Shown in pieces: positions 1 through 9,120 of a stretch of 64,000 nucleotides of DNA. Below the pieces are notes generated by a model. That model did not search any database, was not told where the DNA came from, and worked only from the letters and a program-made list of their open reading frames with translations. Origin of the DNA: JADJPG01 sp964491875 (lineage in GTDB: Bacteria; Verrucomicrobiota; Verrucomicrobiia; Limisphaerales; JADJPG01); contig CAZBIC010000014.1 in NCBI GenBank assembly GCA_964491875.1, forward strand, positions 1 to 64,000, read 5' to 3'. Positions within the stretch are counted from its first letter, which is position 1, and every line of letters starts with the position of its first letter. The translations under genes were made by a program, and so were the position numbers.

Positions 1-105
1 CCTGAACCCTTGTACAGCTTTTTCTTCTCCAATGTGCATGACAGGCTCTAGGAAGCCAGCAGCAGCGCAGATCGACGCCATGACGATCATCTTCACCGTG
101 TACAT
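1..105 (-). CDS. Partial N-terminus of an exported protein or sensor
   Basis: An open frame starting ATG at 105 runs off the window edge (35 residues visible). Its first 20 residues (MYTVKMIVMASICAAAGFLE) have a lysine followed by a hydrophobic stretch, like a signal peptide or first membrane segment. It starts 27 bases after the stop of the YfiR-like gene on the same strand, so it is probably the third gene of that unit. In many bacteria the gene following a TonB receptor/YfiR pair is a membrane sensor kinase or diguanylate cyclase, but nothing visible here identifies it. No clear Shine-Dalgarno sequence is seen, and an alternative ATG lies at 90. Confidence 0.35.
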   Translation of the reverse strand, partial: MYTVKMIVMASICAAAGFLEPVMHIGEEKAVQGFR

Positions 106-132
106 GATGCATTTATTCGGGAAGAACTTTAC

Positions 133-777
133 TCAGCCATCTCCTTTCGATGGCTCTGCCTTCACCTGTTTGGCGACCTGAAGGAGTTTTGCACTCATCT
201 TCAAACCGCTGCTCTCAACCGCTACGGTATTGACTTCGAATCGGAGCTTCCCGCCGTCCTTAACGAAATTCACCATCCCTCCCCGATGGGCAAACCTTTC
301 CTGATCGCCCACGACGAGGATTGGCCTACCGGCGACAGCTTTCAGAATATCCGACAGTCGCTCGCTTTCAGAACTGCTGACGAACAGGATCTGACAATCT
401 TTGATCTCGTCCGGATTCTGGAACCGGCCGACTTTGAACGGACGCCCATTCGCCAGCTCCTTGCGCAGCAAGGCTTCGTATTGGGGACCAAACGGATCCT
501 CACCAATGATACCAATCGTGAGAGGCGAGTTCATGGAAGCGAAGGCCGATTTCGGCCATTCGACAAACAGCGCAAACTTCGCGAGAAACGCACCCTTAAC
601 CTGATTCTCCTCATAAGGGGACTGTTCCGCACTCGGCATCGGGAACGCCACGGTCCACCAGAGTGTCACCGCCAGAGCAGCAATGCACCGACTCTTGTTG
701 CACTTGAGCGGCGAAGAGCCAAGGACGTCAGGTCGCTTATGCTGATGGTGACGATCTACGGACATCGTATCAGTCAT
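133..777 (-). CDS. YfiR/DUF4154-family periplasmic protein
   Basis: 214 residues. A hydrophobic stretch at about 31-46 ending near 'PMPSAEQ' is a likely signal peptide after a long polar N-terminus, so the true start may be slightly internal. The mature part has the YfiR (DUF4154) pattern: 'VKGAFLAKFALFVEWP' near the start, a small alpha/beta domain with 'ILFVSSSE', and 'GMVNFVKDGGKLRFEVNT' near the end. YfiR itself is a periplasmic repressor of the diguanylate cyclase YfiN. DUF4154 proteins are often found beside TonB receptors and two-component sensors. Here it follows a TonB-dependent receptor after 36 bases on the same strand, suggesting co-expression and a periplasmic relay role (inference). 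Confidence 0.8.
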   Translation of the reverse strand: MTDTMSVDRHHQHKRPDVLGSSPLKCNKSRCIAALAVTLWWTVAFPMPSAEQSPYEENQVKGAFLAKFALFVEWPKSAFASMNSPLTIGIIGEDPFGPQYEALLRKELANGRPFKVGRFQNPDEIKDCQILFVSSSESERLSDILKAVAGRPILVVGDQERFAHRGGMVNFVKDGGKLRFEVNTVAVESSGLKMSAKLLQVAKQVKAEPSKGDG

Positions 778-813
778 CCATGCGGTGAGAGGTTCGGGAA
801 ATCATGCCTACGA

Positions 814-2811
814 TCAAAACTTGTAGGTAAGTTTCACGCGGAAGCTTCGCCCCGGCTGTTCGAGGGAGTCCTGCGCGTGTGAAGTGGAAACCGCGTGGGA
901 GTAATCAGCATCGAACAAGTTGTAAATCGTCGCAGATAGCTCGAGATGCTTTGCGAGCTTTTGGCTAAACAATGTCGCGTTCGCAATCGTGTAGCCGTCG
1001 ATATGCTGGCGGTTGTTCGAAATGGTGCTCCCGGTAAACTGCAATTCGACCCCGGCAAAAATCATGTCCTGATACAATGGAACCACCAGGCTACCTTTCA
1101 CGAGGTGACGCGGCGAATTGCTCAGTTCAGAACCAGTCTCCTTGTCCTCGACTCTCTGGATGGCATAACTGCTTCGCGCCTCAATCCCGTTGGCGTACTT
1201 CCCGGAAAGTTCGAACTCCAGCCCGAGCGCATCAATGCGCCCAATGTTCTGAAAGATACCAACCTCCTCGGAAATCAGGTCATGGACTTGATAGTAGTAA
1301 CCCACCGTGGAGAACCGAAGTTTCCGCGGCAACTCCTGCTCCCATACCACCTCGTAGGTTTGGATACTCTCGGGATCCGGATCTCCGTAGAACGTCTCCG
1401 AGGCATTGGGAGCGCGGAACGCCTGTCCGTATAGCAGTTTGAAGTTAGTCCTCACCCATGGCCGATAGAGCAACCCGACGCGCGGATTTACCGTGCTTCC
1501 AAATGTCTCATAGTAATCGTAGCGAAGACCGCCATTGATCACCAGATTCGTCAAAACCTCCCACTCAATCTGAGCGAAAACCCCGGCGTTCCAAGTGCTG
1601 TTATCGAAATCAAAATAGGTCGTGCGTGGAGACAGATCGTAATTCAACTGGTTGCGACGGAGGTCGCCACGGAAATCCGCTCCGAGAATGGCTTTTAAAC
1701 TATCCCCTATCGGCGCAGTCACTTGGAGGTTCGCCCCGGCCCATTCGCCGTAGGTCACATCCCGATTGAGGAGGCGGCTGATCGGGTCACCGGGAGGGGC
1801 AGTGTTGTATGGGTAATCCCCGGTGTACTCGTAATTGTCGTAATACACCCGCCCCTCGATCGCGACATCCCGCGCGAACTGCCGGGCATACTTCAGGTCC
1901 AAGTAACCATAGCGATCCACCGCGTTCTCACCACCGTCGTTGAAAATCGTTCCGTAAGAAGCAGAGGGAATCTGCTTCCCTCTGCGGCTATATGCTCCGG
2001 ACAACGTAAAGTCACCGTAACTCAGCTTCGCCAGGAAACGATAGGATTCATCGCCATCGGAATTCTCCGCTACCCCATTGTTGGATTCCGGCTGATCAAA
2101 CTCCCGGTAGTAGAGACGATCCTCTCCCCTGCTATCCGACCACGTCCCTGAGAGAACCAGGTCGATTCCATTGGTAAATTGCGTTCCATAGGTAACCCGC
2201 GTCACATACGTCCGGAACTCTCCCGCAGAGGCGGAGAACTCCACCCCGTCAATCTTCGCGCCAGGGCGTGTGACAATATTGATGACCCCGAAGAAGGCGT
2301 TATCACCGTAGATGGACGAACTCGGGCCACGAATCACCTCCAGCCGCTCCACCAGGTCGACATCCAAAACCGCCTCGGTCCCCATTAACGCAGAGTCGTA
2401 GATGTTGTCATTCATCCGGTGTCCATCCACAAGCACCAACAACCGGGAATTGTAATCGCTTGGCCGACCAAATCCACGCATGCCGATGTAGGAGTAGACG
2501 CGATCGGTGGTCACGAACACTCCCCGAACACCTTGCAACACCTCGGCCAAAGTGCGGTGCCCCTGCATCTTGATCTCATCGCTTGTTACGATTGAGACGG
2601 ACGACGGCGCGCGGCCCACATCCTGTTCGTAACGGGAGGCTCCGTAGACTTTTTCCACCTGCACTTCCAGCAACTGATCCAGCGACATGCTGAGCAGACT
2701 CGACATGCTGGAATCGCCTCCACCCGCCGCTTCGCCTGCTGGTGCCCTAGAGGCTGCCAACAAGACTGCGAACATCATAACGCCACCAAACCGGAGCTTG
2801 CTGCCAGACAT
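814..2811 (-). CDS. TonB-dependent outer-membrane receptor
   Basis: About 665 residues from the ATG at 2811, which gives a compact signal peptide (MSGSKLRFGGVMMFAVLLAA, then cleavage around APAGEA). An in-frame ATG at 2880 would add 23 residues that do not look like a leader. The N-terminal plug domain is clear: 'GRAPSSVSIVTSDEIK', 'VLQGVRGVFV', 'GMRGFGRPSDYNSRLLVLVDG', 'LERLEVIRGPSSSIYG' and 'GVINIVTRPG'. The rest alternates as a beta-barrel ('PRVGLLYRPW', 'FKLLYGQAFRAPNASE') and ends in '...SFRVKLTYKF' with a terminal Phe, as in outer-membrane barrels. It has the colicin I receptor/vitamin-receptor architecture; the substrate cannot be told. The gene heads a unit with the YfiR-like gene, so it may be a receptor coupled to signalling rather than simple nutrient uptake. 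Confidence 0.9.
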   Translation of the reverse strand: MSGSKLRFGGVMMFAVLLAASRAPAGEAAGGGDSSMSSLLSMSLDQLLEVQVEKVYGASRYEQDVGRAPSSVSIVTSDEIKMQGHRTLAEVLQGVRGVFVTTDRVYSYIGMRGFGRPSDYNSRLLVLVDGHRMNDNIYDSALMGTEAVLDVDLVERLEVIRGPSSSIYGDNAFFGVINIVTRPGAKIDGVEFSASAGEFRTYVTRVTYGTQFTNGIDLVLSGTWSDSRGEDRLYYREFDQPESNNGVAENSDGDESYRFLAKLSYGDFTLSGAYSRRGKQIPSASYGTIFNDGGENAVDRYGYLDLKYARQFARDVAIEGRVYYDNYEYTGDYPYNTAPPGDPISRLLNRDVTYGEWAGANLQVTAPIGDSLKAILGADFRGDLRRNQLNYDLSPRTTYFDFDNSTWNAGVFAQIEWEVLTNLVINGGLRYDYYETFGSTVNPRVGLLYRPWVRTNFKLLYGQAFRAPNASETFYGDPDPESIQTYEVVWEQELPRKLRFSTVGYYYQVHDLISEEVGIFQNIGRIDALGLEFELSGKYANGIEARSSYAIQRVEDKETGSELSNSPRHLVKGSLVVPLYQDMIFAGVELQFTGSTISNNRQHIDGYTIANATLFSQKLAKHLELSATIYNLFDADYSHAVSTSHAQDSLEQPGRSFRVKLTYKF

Positions 2812-3220
2812 AATTATCAATGCTCGAGGGAGCCTCACTCCGGATCGCTGAATCCGGGAAAGGCCCAATTTCGTTTGCACAAACCAAATCTCATGACCAC
2901 ACGGGATCGGTGGGATTCCCGAATCCTTGAGAGCAAGATTTTCCCGTGAGGAAACGGTAACTATCGAAACCGGTCCGCAGCCGTCCGTTAGATCAAGTGT
3001 TCCGCGTTGCCCCGCATCAAACTGGCGGCCTTCAGGCCATTCCCTCGCATCAATACACCATCAGCCTGTAACGATTGAGGACACGGATTCCAAATTCTCG
3101 ACTCCGTCTGGTGCAGCGCACCCACGATCTGAGAATATTCCTGCTTGGCACATCCTCTGCGAACAGAGGGTGTGGTCGGACTTGCATCTGGGCGCCGCGA
3201 GACCAATCAGCACGAAAACT
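2812..3220. other. Divergent intergenic region with inverted repeats
   Basis: No convincing gene. The open frame on the plus strand before 3221 lacks any domain and only extends the pilin gene upstream. Two short perfect inverted repeats lie on the receptor side: CCGGAT/ATCCGG (arms 2840-2845 and 2852-2857) and GGATTC/GAATCC (2923-2928 and 2931-2936). Either could be an operator or mRNA-leader hairpin for the TonB receptor. The pilin side carries the sigma-54-like sequence listed separately. Confidence 0.4.
3146..3161 (+). promoter_or_regulatory. Candidate sigma-54 (-24/-12) promoter
   Basis: TGGCAC followed by five bases and CTGCG. The GG and GC dinucleotides have the required spacing, and the match to TGGCAC-N5-TTGCW is good except for the first T and last base of the -12 box. 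It would start transcription near 3172, about 50 bases before the first prepilin-like gene. Type IV pilin genes are sigma-54 dependent in several bacteria. No activator gene is visible nearby and a match of this quality can occur by chance. Confidence 0.35.
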
Positions 3221-3700
3221 ATGCATCTGGGAATTCAACTGAATCGCCGTGCCCTCCGGCCGGCACCGTCAGCCCGCGCCTTCTCCCTCGTCGAAGTCGT
3301 GATCGCGATGGCAGTGACCGGCGTATCGGCCGTGGCATTGCTGTCCGCCATCTCCAGCGGAATGCTCACCATGCAGATGGCACGCGAGAATGTCCGGGCC
3401 ACCCAGATCATGTTGGAGAAAACGGAAACACTTCGTCTCTACAGCTGGGACCAACTCACCACCACCAACTTCATTCAAACCGCTTTCACCGAACAGTATG
3501 ATCCAAATTCTACCAACGGCTCACAGGGCATCACCTACACCGGCACGGTATCCATCGCATCAGTTCCCATGACGACAGCCTACAGCGACGAGATGAAACA
3601 GGTCACAGTCTCGCTCAGCTGGACAACCGGCAGAATCAATCGTAACCGGTCCTTCACCACCTTCGTTTCCCGCAATGGTCTGCAAAACTACATCTACTAA
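3221..3700 (+). CDS. Prepilin-like protein (type IV pilus/T2SS minor pilin)
   Basis: 159 residues from the ATG at 3221; the frame is open upstream to 2927, but that part is uncharacteristic. Residues 18-45 form a prepilin leader and hydrophobic helix: 'ARAFSLVEVVIAMAVTGVSA'. Cleavage would fall before Phe, with Glu at mature position 5 as in type IV pilins. The residue before the cut is Ala, not the near-universal Gly, so processing by PilD is not assured. The rest is a small globular domain (PilV/GspI-like size). It is the first gene of a four-gene pilus-type unit and overlaps the next gene by 26 bases. Probable minor pilin; the assembly ATPase and secretin are not in this window. Confidence 0.72.
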   Translation: MHLGIQLNRRALRPAPSARAFSLVEVVIAMAVTGVSAVALLSAISSGMLTMQMARENVRATQIMLEKTETLRLYSWDQLTTTNFIQTAFTEQYDPNSTNGSQGITYTGTVSIASVPMTTAYSDEMKQVTVSLSWTTGRINRNRSFTTFVSRNGLQNYIY

Positions 3701-4232
3701 AGGCCGCAGCCGCTTTCGGCAATGCGGCGCCACACTGGTCGACACTGTAATGGCACTGGGTGTTGCCGGTCTGCTCATGGCAGTGCTGGCATCGCTGACG
3801 ATGTACAGCGGGAGGAATCTGCTCGCGATTCTCAACTACGCCGACTTGAACGATAAGAATCGAATCGCGGTGGACACCATGACCCGCGATCTGCGGGAGT
3901 GTAATCGCGTGATTTCTTGCACCTCCACCCGGCTGGATATCGAGGATGCGGACGGAAGCACGATTTCATACATCTACTCGTCCGGGGCCGGCACTTTGAC
4001 CCGGACTTTGAATGGAGTAACCAGAACTCTCGTGACTGGCTGCGAAGCTCTCACCTTCAGTTTGGGCACGCGAAATCCCATCGGCGGGACCTTCAATGTC
4101 GTCTCCACAACAGATGTCAGCATCGCGAAAGTGGTGAATGTCTCGTGGAACTGCTCACGCACCATTCTCGGCTCCAAAGCAAACACTGAGAGCGTTCAAA
4201 CCGCTCGAATCGTAATCCGGAAACAAGGCTGA
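3675..4232 (+). CDS. Prepilin-like protein (PilW/GspJ-like)
   Basis: 185 residues. A short basic leader ends in Gly-18, followed by 'ATLVDTVMALGVAGLLMAVL', the hydrophobic alpha-1 helix of a type IV prepilin. Here the mature position-5 residue is Asp rather than Glu, the reverse of its upstream neighbour, which keeps Glu5 but lacks Gly(-1). The C-terminal part is beta-rich and contains Cys residues (e.g. 'VISCTST', 'LVTGCEALTF', 'SWNCSRT') that could form disulfides. It starts 26 bases inside the previous gene, and its TGA shares bases with the ATG of the next gene, so translation is probably coupled. Confidence 0.7.
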   Translation: MVCKTTSTKGRSRFRQCGATLVDTVMALGVAGLLMAVLASLTMYSGRNLLAILNYADLNDKNRIAVDTMTRDLRECNRVISCTSTRLDIEDADGSTISYIYSSGAGTLTRTLNGVTRTLVTGCEALTFSLGTRNPIGGTFNVVSTTDVSIAKVVNVSWNCSRTILGSKANTESVQTARIVIRKQG

Positions 4233-5803
4233 TGAAAACCAAACCAACACAAGCGGGTAGCGAACAGGGCAACACCTTGCTGGTGACCATCACGGTCACT
4301 GGCATCATCGGTTTCGTCCTGCTCGCATACATGAGTCTCGTCCAATACCAAAATGGTGCCAACATGCGGTCCCAAGGGTGGAATGCGGCGATGCCAGTGG
4401 TGGAAGCAGGAGTGGAAGAAGCTCTGGCGCACTTGAACAGCCGCGGCCTGACCAATGGGAATCTGGCGTGCGACGGGTGGACTTTGTCTGGCAGTGTTTA
4501 CACCATGACTCGGTCGATCGGCGATGGGTTCTACACCGTGACGATCAACAACTACGTCAGCGGATCAACCAACTCTCCGATCATCGAATCCAAGGGCTAC
4601 GTGGTGAAGCCCGTGACGGTCGCCTCGGGCTCGTCTGGTTCAGGCCCGTTCCTCGCGGCCTCCGTCAATCTCGAAAGCAGTGTTGAATACCTTGGTCGCG
4701 GTGTTCGCGCACGCACTCAGAAACAGGGCATCTTCACCAAGGGAATGGTCGCCAAGGACAGCATTGACCTGAATGGAAACAACATCGCGACCGACAGTTT
4801 CGACTCCCTGGACCCGCTCTACAGCACCAACGGCCTCTACATCTCCTCAAAAAGCCGCGACAACGGCGACGTGGCTGTCAATGCCTCAGTGACCAACTCG
4901 CTGAACGCCGGAAATGCGAACATCAAAGGACACGTGGCGGTGGGCCCGGGCGGAACGATCGCCGTCGGCGCACAAGGATCCATAGGCAGCGCCGCCTGGG
5001 TCGATGGCGGCAACACGGGAATCCAATCCGGGTACGCAGCCAATGACATGAACGTTTCATTCGACGACGTGACGGTTCCCTTCTCTGGGGGATTCACTCC
5101 CAGCGGCGGCCATTATAGCATCGTTCAGACAGTCACCTACCCTTCCACCACGACGCGGGTGGTCCGCACCAATTGGGTGACCACCACCACGCTTCCAGCG
5201 GGCGCGTTCCCTCCCATCACCACCAATGGAAACGGCGGCGGCAGAACCTACACCTACCGCGCGTATGTATACATTCAGGCCACCAATTCGACTGGCACCT
5301 ACTATAACTACGTGCTCACCGACGGGAATTACCAACTCGAGAATCTGAGCGGGAATATCCTGGTCTTGGGTGACGCAAACCTCTACGCGAGCTCCTCCTG
5401 CAACATCAGCGGACTGACCATCGAATGGGGCAAGAAGCTGAACCTCTACTCCGGCGCTGCGAGCGTGAGCCTGTCCGGCAACACCACGGCCAACAGCGAT
5501 GGCACCGCCGACAGCTTTGCATTTTGGGGCACTCCGACCTGCACCAGCGTCACCTTCAGCGGAAACGCCGGTTTCACAGGAACCATTTACGCACCGAGCG
5601 CAGATTTCGTGATGAATGGTGGTGGTAACAACACCATTGATTTCGTCGGAGCGAGCATCACCAAGACTGCGCGCCTGAACGGTCACTTCAACTTTCATTA
5701 TGACGAGGCCCTGAAAAAGATCGGACCGAGCCGGGGGTTCATCGTGACTTCGTGGAATGAGATGTCGCCTTCGGAAGTTCCCGCAGTAACATCCGCATAC
5801 TAG
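4232..5803 (+). CDS. PilX-like pilus-assembly/surface protein
   Basis: 523 residues. The N-terminus has one hydrophobic segment, 'GNTLLVTITVTGIIGFVLLA', starting around residue 14, like the PilX N-terminal domain, which is not a classical prepilin. Beyond it is a long Gly/Ser/Thr/Asn-rich beta region ('LNAGNANIKGHVAVGPGG', 'NISGLTIEWGKKLNLYSG', 'GTIYAPSADFVMNGGG') that resembles the DUF7305 beta-helical domains found in such proteins. The start codon overlaps the stop of the preceding prepilin (ATGA). It is likely a minor component at or near the pilus tip or cell surface; adhesion is a guess. It ends 49 bases before a small membrane-protein gene. Confidence 0.65.
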   Translation: MKTKPTQAGSEQGNTLLVTITVTGIIGFVLLAYMSLVQYQNGANMRSQGWNAAMPVVEAGVEEALAHLNSRGLTNGNLACDGWTLSGSVYTMTRSIGDGFYTVTINNYVSGSTNSPIIESKGYVVKPVTVASGSSGSGPFLAASVNLESSVEYLGRGVRARTQKQGIFTKGMVAKDSIDLNGNNIATDSFDSLDPLYSTNGLYISSKSRDNGDVAVNASVTNSLNAGNANIKGHVAVGPGGTIAVGAQGSIGSAAWVDGGNTGIQSGYAANDMNVSFDDVTVPFSGGFTPSGGHYSIVQTVTYPSTTTRVVRTNWVTTTTLPAGAFPPITTNGNGGGRTYTYRAYVYIQATNSTGTYYNYVLTDGNYQLENLSGNILVLGDANLYASSSCNISGLTIEWGKKLNLYSGAASVSLSGNTTANSDGTADSFAFWGTPTCTSVTFSGNAGFTGTIYAPSADFVMNGGGNNTIDFVGASITKTARLNGHFNFHYDEALKKIGPSRGFIVTSWNEMSPSEVPAVTSAY

Positions 5804-5852
5804 ATTCACCTATCCTTTACTTACGCGGCCCATCCATCGAAATAAGACTACC

Positions 5853-6266
5853 ATGAGCAAGCGAGGATCCGTTCTGACAATTAAGACCAATCTCCAGAAC
5901 CAACTCATCTGGATGATCTGCGCGGCGATGGGAGTTCCAACCCTGATTCTCGGAGGAGCGCTCTATCTGGTTGCCGCCAAACTCTCCAACCCCACTGCCG
6001 GACCAGCTCCCCACGAAATCGTAGCGAGTGTGGTCAGATACGTAGCGGTGCTCTTCCCGTTGGCAAGTGCCGCCCTGCTTTACTGGGTCTTCAAAGGAAC
6101 CAACAACCTAGTCGGACCGATCGAACGCATCATCCGAGAGTTGGAGCAACAACTGACCGGCCAACGAACCGGTCCGATCGTCCTGCGTCCTGGCGACAAA
6201 CTCATTCCCCTGGCGGACAAGATCAATATCCTCCTCGAAGAACGTCAGGGGCTGAAAAAACCCTAG
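5853..6266 (+). CDS. Small two-TM protein with HAMP-like segment
   Basis: 137 residues. Two membrane segments (about 20-45 and 63-80) enclose a short periplasmic loop. They are followed by 'GTNNLVGPIERIIRELEQQL', which has the P-x-E...L heptad look of a HAMP linker, and a short tail with no output domain. HAMP modules normally pass signals to kinases or methyl-accepting domains, and here there is no such partner. It is the last gene of the pilin-like unit, so it may act in regulation or anchoring of that system. The function is unknown. Confidence 0.6.
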   Translation: MSKRGSVLTIKTNLQNQLIWMICAAMGVPTLILGGALYLVAAKLSNPTAGPAPHEIVASVVRYVAVLFPLASAALLYWVFKGTNNLVGPIERIIRELEQQLTGQRTGPIVLRPGDKLIPLADKINILLEERQGLKKP

Positions 6267-6631
6267 ATCTTCGAGTCAGGAAAAACTTCGCTGCGGGGAT
6301 CTGATGATCATCTGCGTCCCCGTGAGACCCGCTCCAACCGACCAGGTTGGCCTTCATCTGGATTGAACGACGCCGGAGCGGTATCATGTGAAGATTTTCG
6401 AGACGGGTATGGACACGGATTTCCGTCGCGTGCTCACGGTAATGGAGCCGGACGCGGAATTGGAGAAACTCACAACGGCGGCGCAGTTGCGGTGCACGTC
6501 GTGGCGTCAAACTCTGCGCCGGCTGCGGCGTAAGCTGCGCGTGGCCGGAAGTTGAGAGAATTTGGATTGAAAGAGGAGCGTCGGGCCGTGTCCGTAGAGG
6601 CAAAGCCCTGCTGCTCCGGTCAGGAGGCAAT
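6267..6631. other. Intergenic region without a supported gene
   Basis: About 365 bases between convergent genes. Open frames here are extensions of the neighbouring glycosyltransferase frame or lack any recognisable pattern. A perfect hairpin CCAACC-GACCA-GGTTGG is centred near 6342 without a T-run. The stretch 6370-6590 has the compositional look of intergenic repeat DNA rather than coding DNA, but I cannot show other copies in this window. Confidence 0.4.
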
Positions 6632-7360
6632 CTATTTCTTCGGCCGACGACGAAGTCCGGCTTGGAACCAGAGGCGCCAGACCATCCAGAACGCTTCCCA
6701 GACAATCTTGCGCGACATCTTGGAGCTGCCTTGGAATCGGTCAGTGAAAATGATCGGCACTTCGGCGATGCGCATGCCTTGCATCCAGATCTTGTGGCTG
6801 AGCTCGACCTGGAAGCTGTAGCCGTTGGACCGCACGGCATCGAGGTGGATGGTCTGGAGGGCGCGTCGACGGAAGCATTTGTAGCCGCCGGTGGGATCGC
6901 TCAGCGGCAGGCCAGTGATCCAACGCACATACATGCCGGCGCCCATGCTGAGGATGAGGCGCTTCAGCGGCCAGTTGATCACGCGAATGCCGTTGCGGTA
7001 GCGGGAGCCGATCACAAGGTCCGCACTCTCTGCGGCCTTGAGGAAGGCGGGAATGTCATCGGGGTTGTGGGAGAAGTCGCCGTCCATCTCGAAGATGAAT
7101 TCGTAATCGCTCTTCAGCGCCCACGCGAAGCCGGCGCAATAGGCGCGACCGAGACCGTCCTTGTCCTTGCGATGCAGGACGTGCATGCGCGGGTTCTTCG
7201 CGGCGAGTTCATCCGCGAGCTTGCCGGTGCCGTCGGGCGAATTGTCGTCCACCACCAGCACGTCCACATCCACCGGCAAGGCCATGAGGCGCTGGATGAG
7301 CGGCGGCAGATTGTCGCGCTCGTTGTAGGTCGGGACGATAATGATGGTTTTCTGGCTCAT
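6632..7360 (-). CDS. DPM1-type polyprenol-phosphate glycosyltransferase (GT2)
   Basis: 242 residues from the ATG at 7360; the frame is open further upstream but that sequence is not protein-like. It shows the GT2 pattern of dolichyl/polyprenyl-phosphate mannose synthases: 'IIIVPTYNERDNLPPLI', 'VLVVDDNSPDGTG', 'EMDGDFSHNPDDI', 'DLVIGSRYRNGI', 'LSDPTGGYKCFRRRAL' and 'EVPIIFTDRFQGSSKMS'. It probably moves a sugar from a nucleotide donor to undecaprenyl phosphate on the inner face of the cytoplasmic membrane, supplying a lipid-linked sugar for GT-C enzymes. GT-C-like proteins occur later in this window (55.9 and 58.6 kb). It is divergent from kdsD. A small hairpin (CGGGCT-CAA-AGCCCG, 7364-7378) lies just upstream of the start and could affect translation. 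Confidence 0.88.
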   Translation of the reverse strand: MSQKTIIIVPTYNERDNLPPLIQRLMALPVDVDVLVVDDNSPDGTGKLADELAAKNPRMHVLHRKDKDGLGRAYCAGFAWALKSDYEFIFEMDGDFSHNPDDIPAFLKAAESADLVIGSRYRNGIRVINWPLKRLILSMGAGMYVRWITGLPLSDPTGGYKCFRRRALQTIHLDAVRSNGYSFQVELSHKIWMQGMRIAEVPIIFTDRFQGSSKMSRKIVWEAFWMVWRLWFQAGLRRRPKK

Positions 7361-7494
7361 TCCCGGGCTCAAAGCCCGAAGACAAGTAAGGCAGTGATGC
7401 GTTGAACTCAATCTTGAAGTTGTTTTCCGGGCTTCCACCGCGCCTGAGACTGCGGCATTGAAAGCCCCCTCCTCCGCTCGCTATGGTCGCGCTC

Positions 7495-8466
<972 letters not shown>

Positions 8467-8595
8467 GCCTGACCACGCGCCAGAATGAACGGAATCAATC
8501 GTCGCCAAATTGTCGCGCCGCCGATACACTCGTGTCACGATCGTCAGTGAGCGTGGACGAAATGGAATGAGCCAGCCGGCCTCTGACGCAAACAC

Positions 8596-9099
8596 ATGAG
8601 CGGAGCAAAGAAAACTGCGGAGCGAGCATCGAAGTTCAAGGTGCCGTGGGATGTCTCGCAATGGATCGACAAGGCAACGTTGATTCAAAAGCTGGAGCAG
8701 GATGTGGACAGCCTCGACTGGAGCAATCCCGAGCTGGTCGCCTTTCTGACGGCCAACCCCAATTTCCATCCACGCTTTCTCCTCGTGCTGATGAGCTACG
8801 GGTACGCCATCGGCGCGTGCGAATCAGAGGACATCAGCGAGTTGTGCTATCGCGATGAGCTCATCAAGAGCCGCGTTGTCGGGCAGCCTCCAAGCCCGGG
8901 AGCGGTCACCCGTTTCCGCCGCGACCATCGCGGCTTGCTCCGCTGGCTGCTGGCCCAGGGGTTCAAACACGCCTTGCGCAATCACCATCAACTGGGAGAT
9001 GCGACGATTCCGCCGGGTCTGACCCGTCTGTTGCGCGAAGCAGCGACGGATCGAATTGATGTGGGACGGCACCTGGACCGTTCCGTGCAAGGCGAGTAA
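8596..9099 (+). CDS. Stand-alone transposase N-terminal-domain-like protein (DUF772-like)
   Basis: 167 residues. Residues about 56-125 closely follow the N-terminal domain of IS5/IS1182-type transposases (DUF772): 'FHPRFLLVLMSYGYAIGA', then 'SEDISELCYRDELIK', then 'PSPGAVTRFRRDHRGLL'. In transposases this helical region precedes a DDE catalytic domain; here the protein stops soon after it and no DDE domain follows in any frame. No terminal inverted repeats flank it. A paralogue lies at 35249-35845 with the same 'SEDI' and 'RFRR' motifs and a similar 'IDKAT' segment. It may be a domesticated DNA-binding protein or a remnant; the intact frame and the paralogue favour the former. Confidence 0.7.
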   Translation: MSGAKKTAERASKFKVPWDVSQWIDKATLIQKLEQDVDSLDWSNPELVAFLTANPNFHPRFLLVLMSYGYAIGACESEDISELCYRDELIKSRVVGQPPSPGAVTRFRRDHRGLLRWLLAQGFKHALRNHHQLGDATIPPGLTRLLREAATDRIDVGRHLDRSVQGE

Positions 9100-9120
9100 C
9101 CAACGACCGGCTGTCCCCGA

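Noticed and set aside
2927..3220. N-terminal extension of the first prepilin gene
   Set aside because: The extension has no leader-like sequence and would put the pilin hydrophobic helix over 110 residues inside the protein.
8596..9099. Complete insertion sequence
   Set aside because: No DDE catalytic domain, terminal inverted repeats or target duplication was found.
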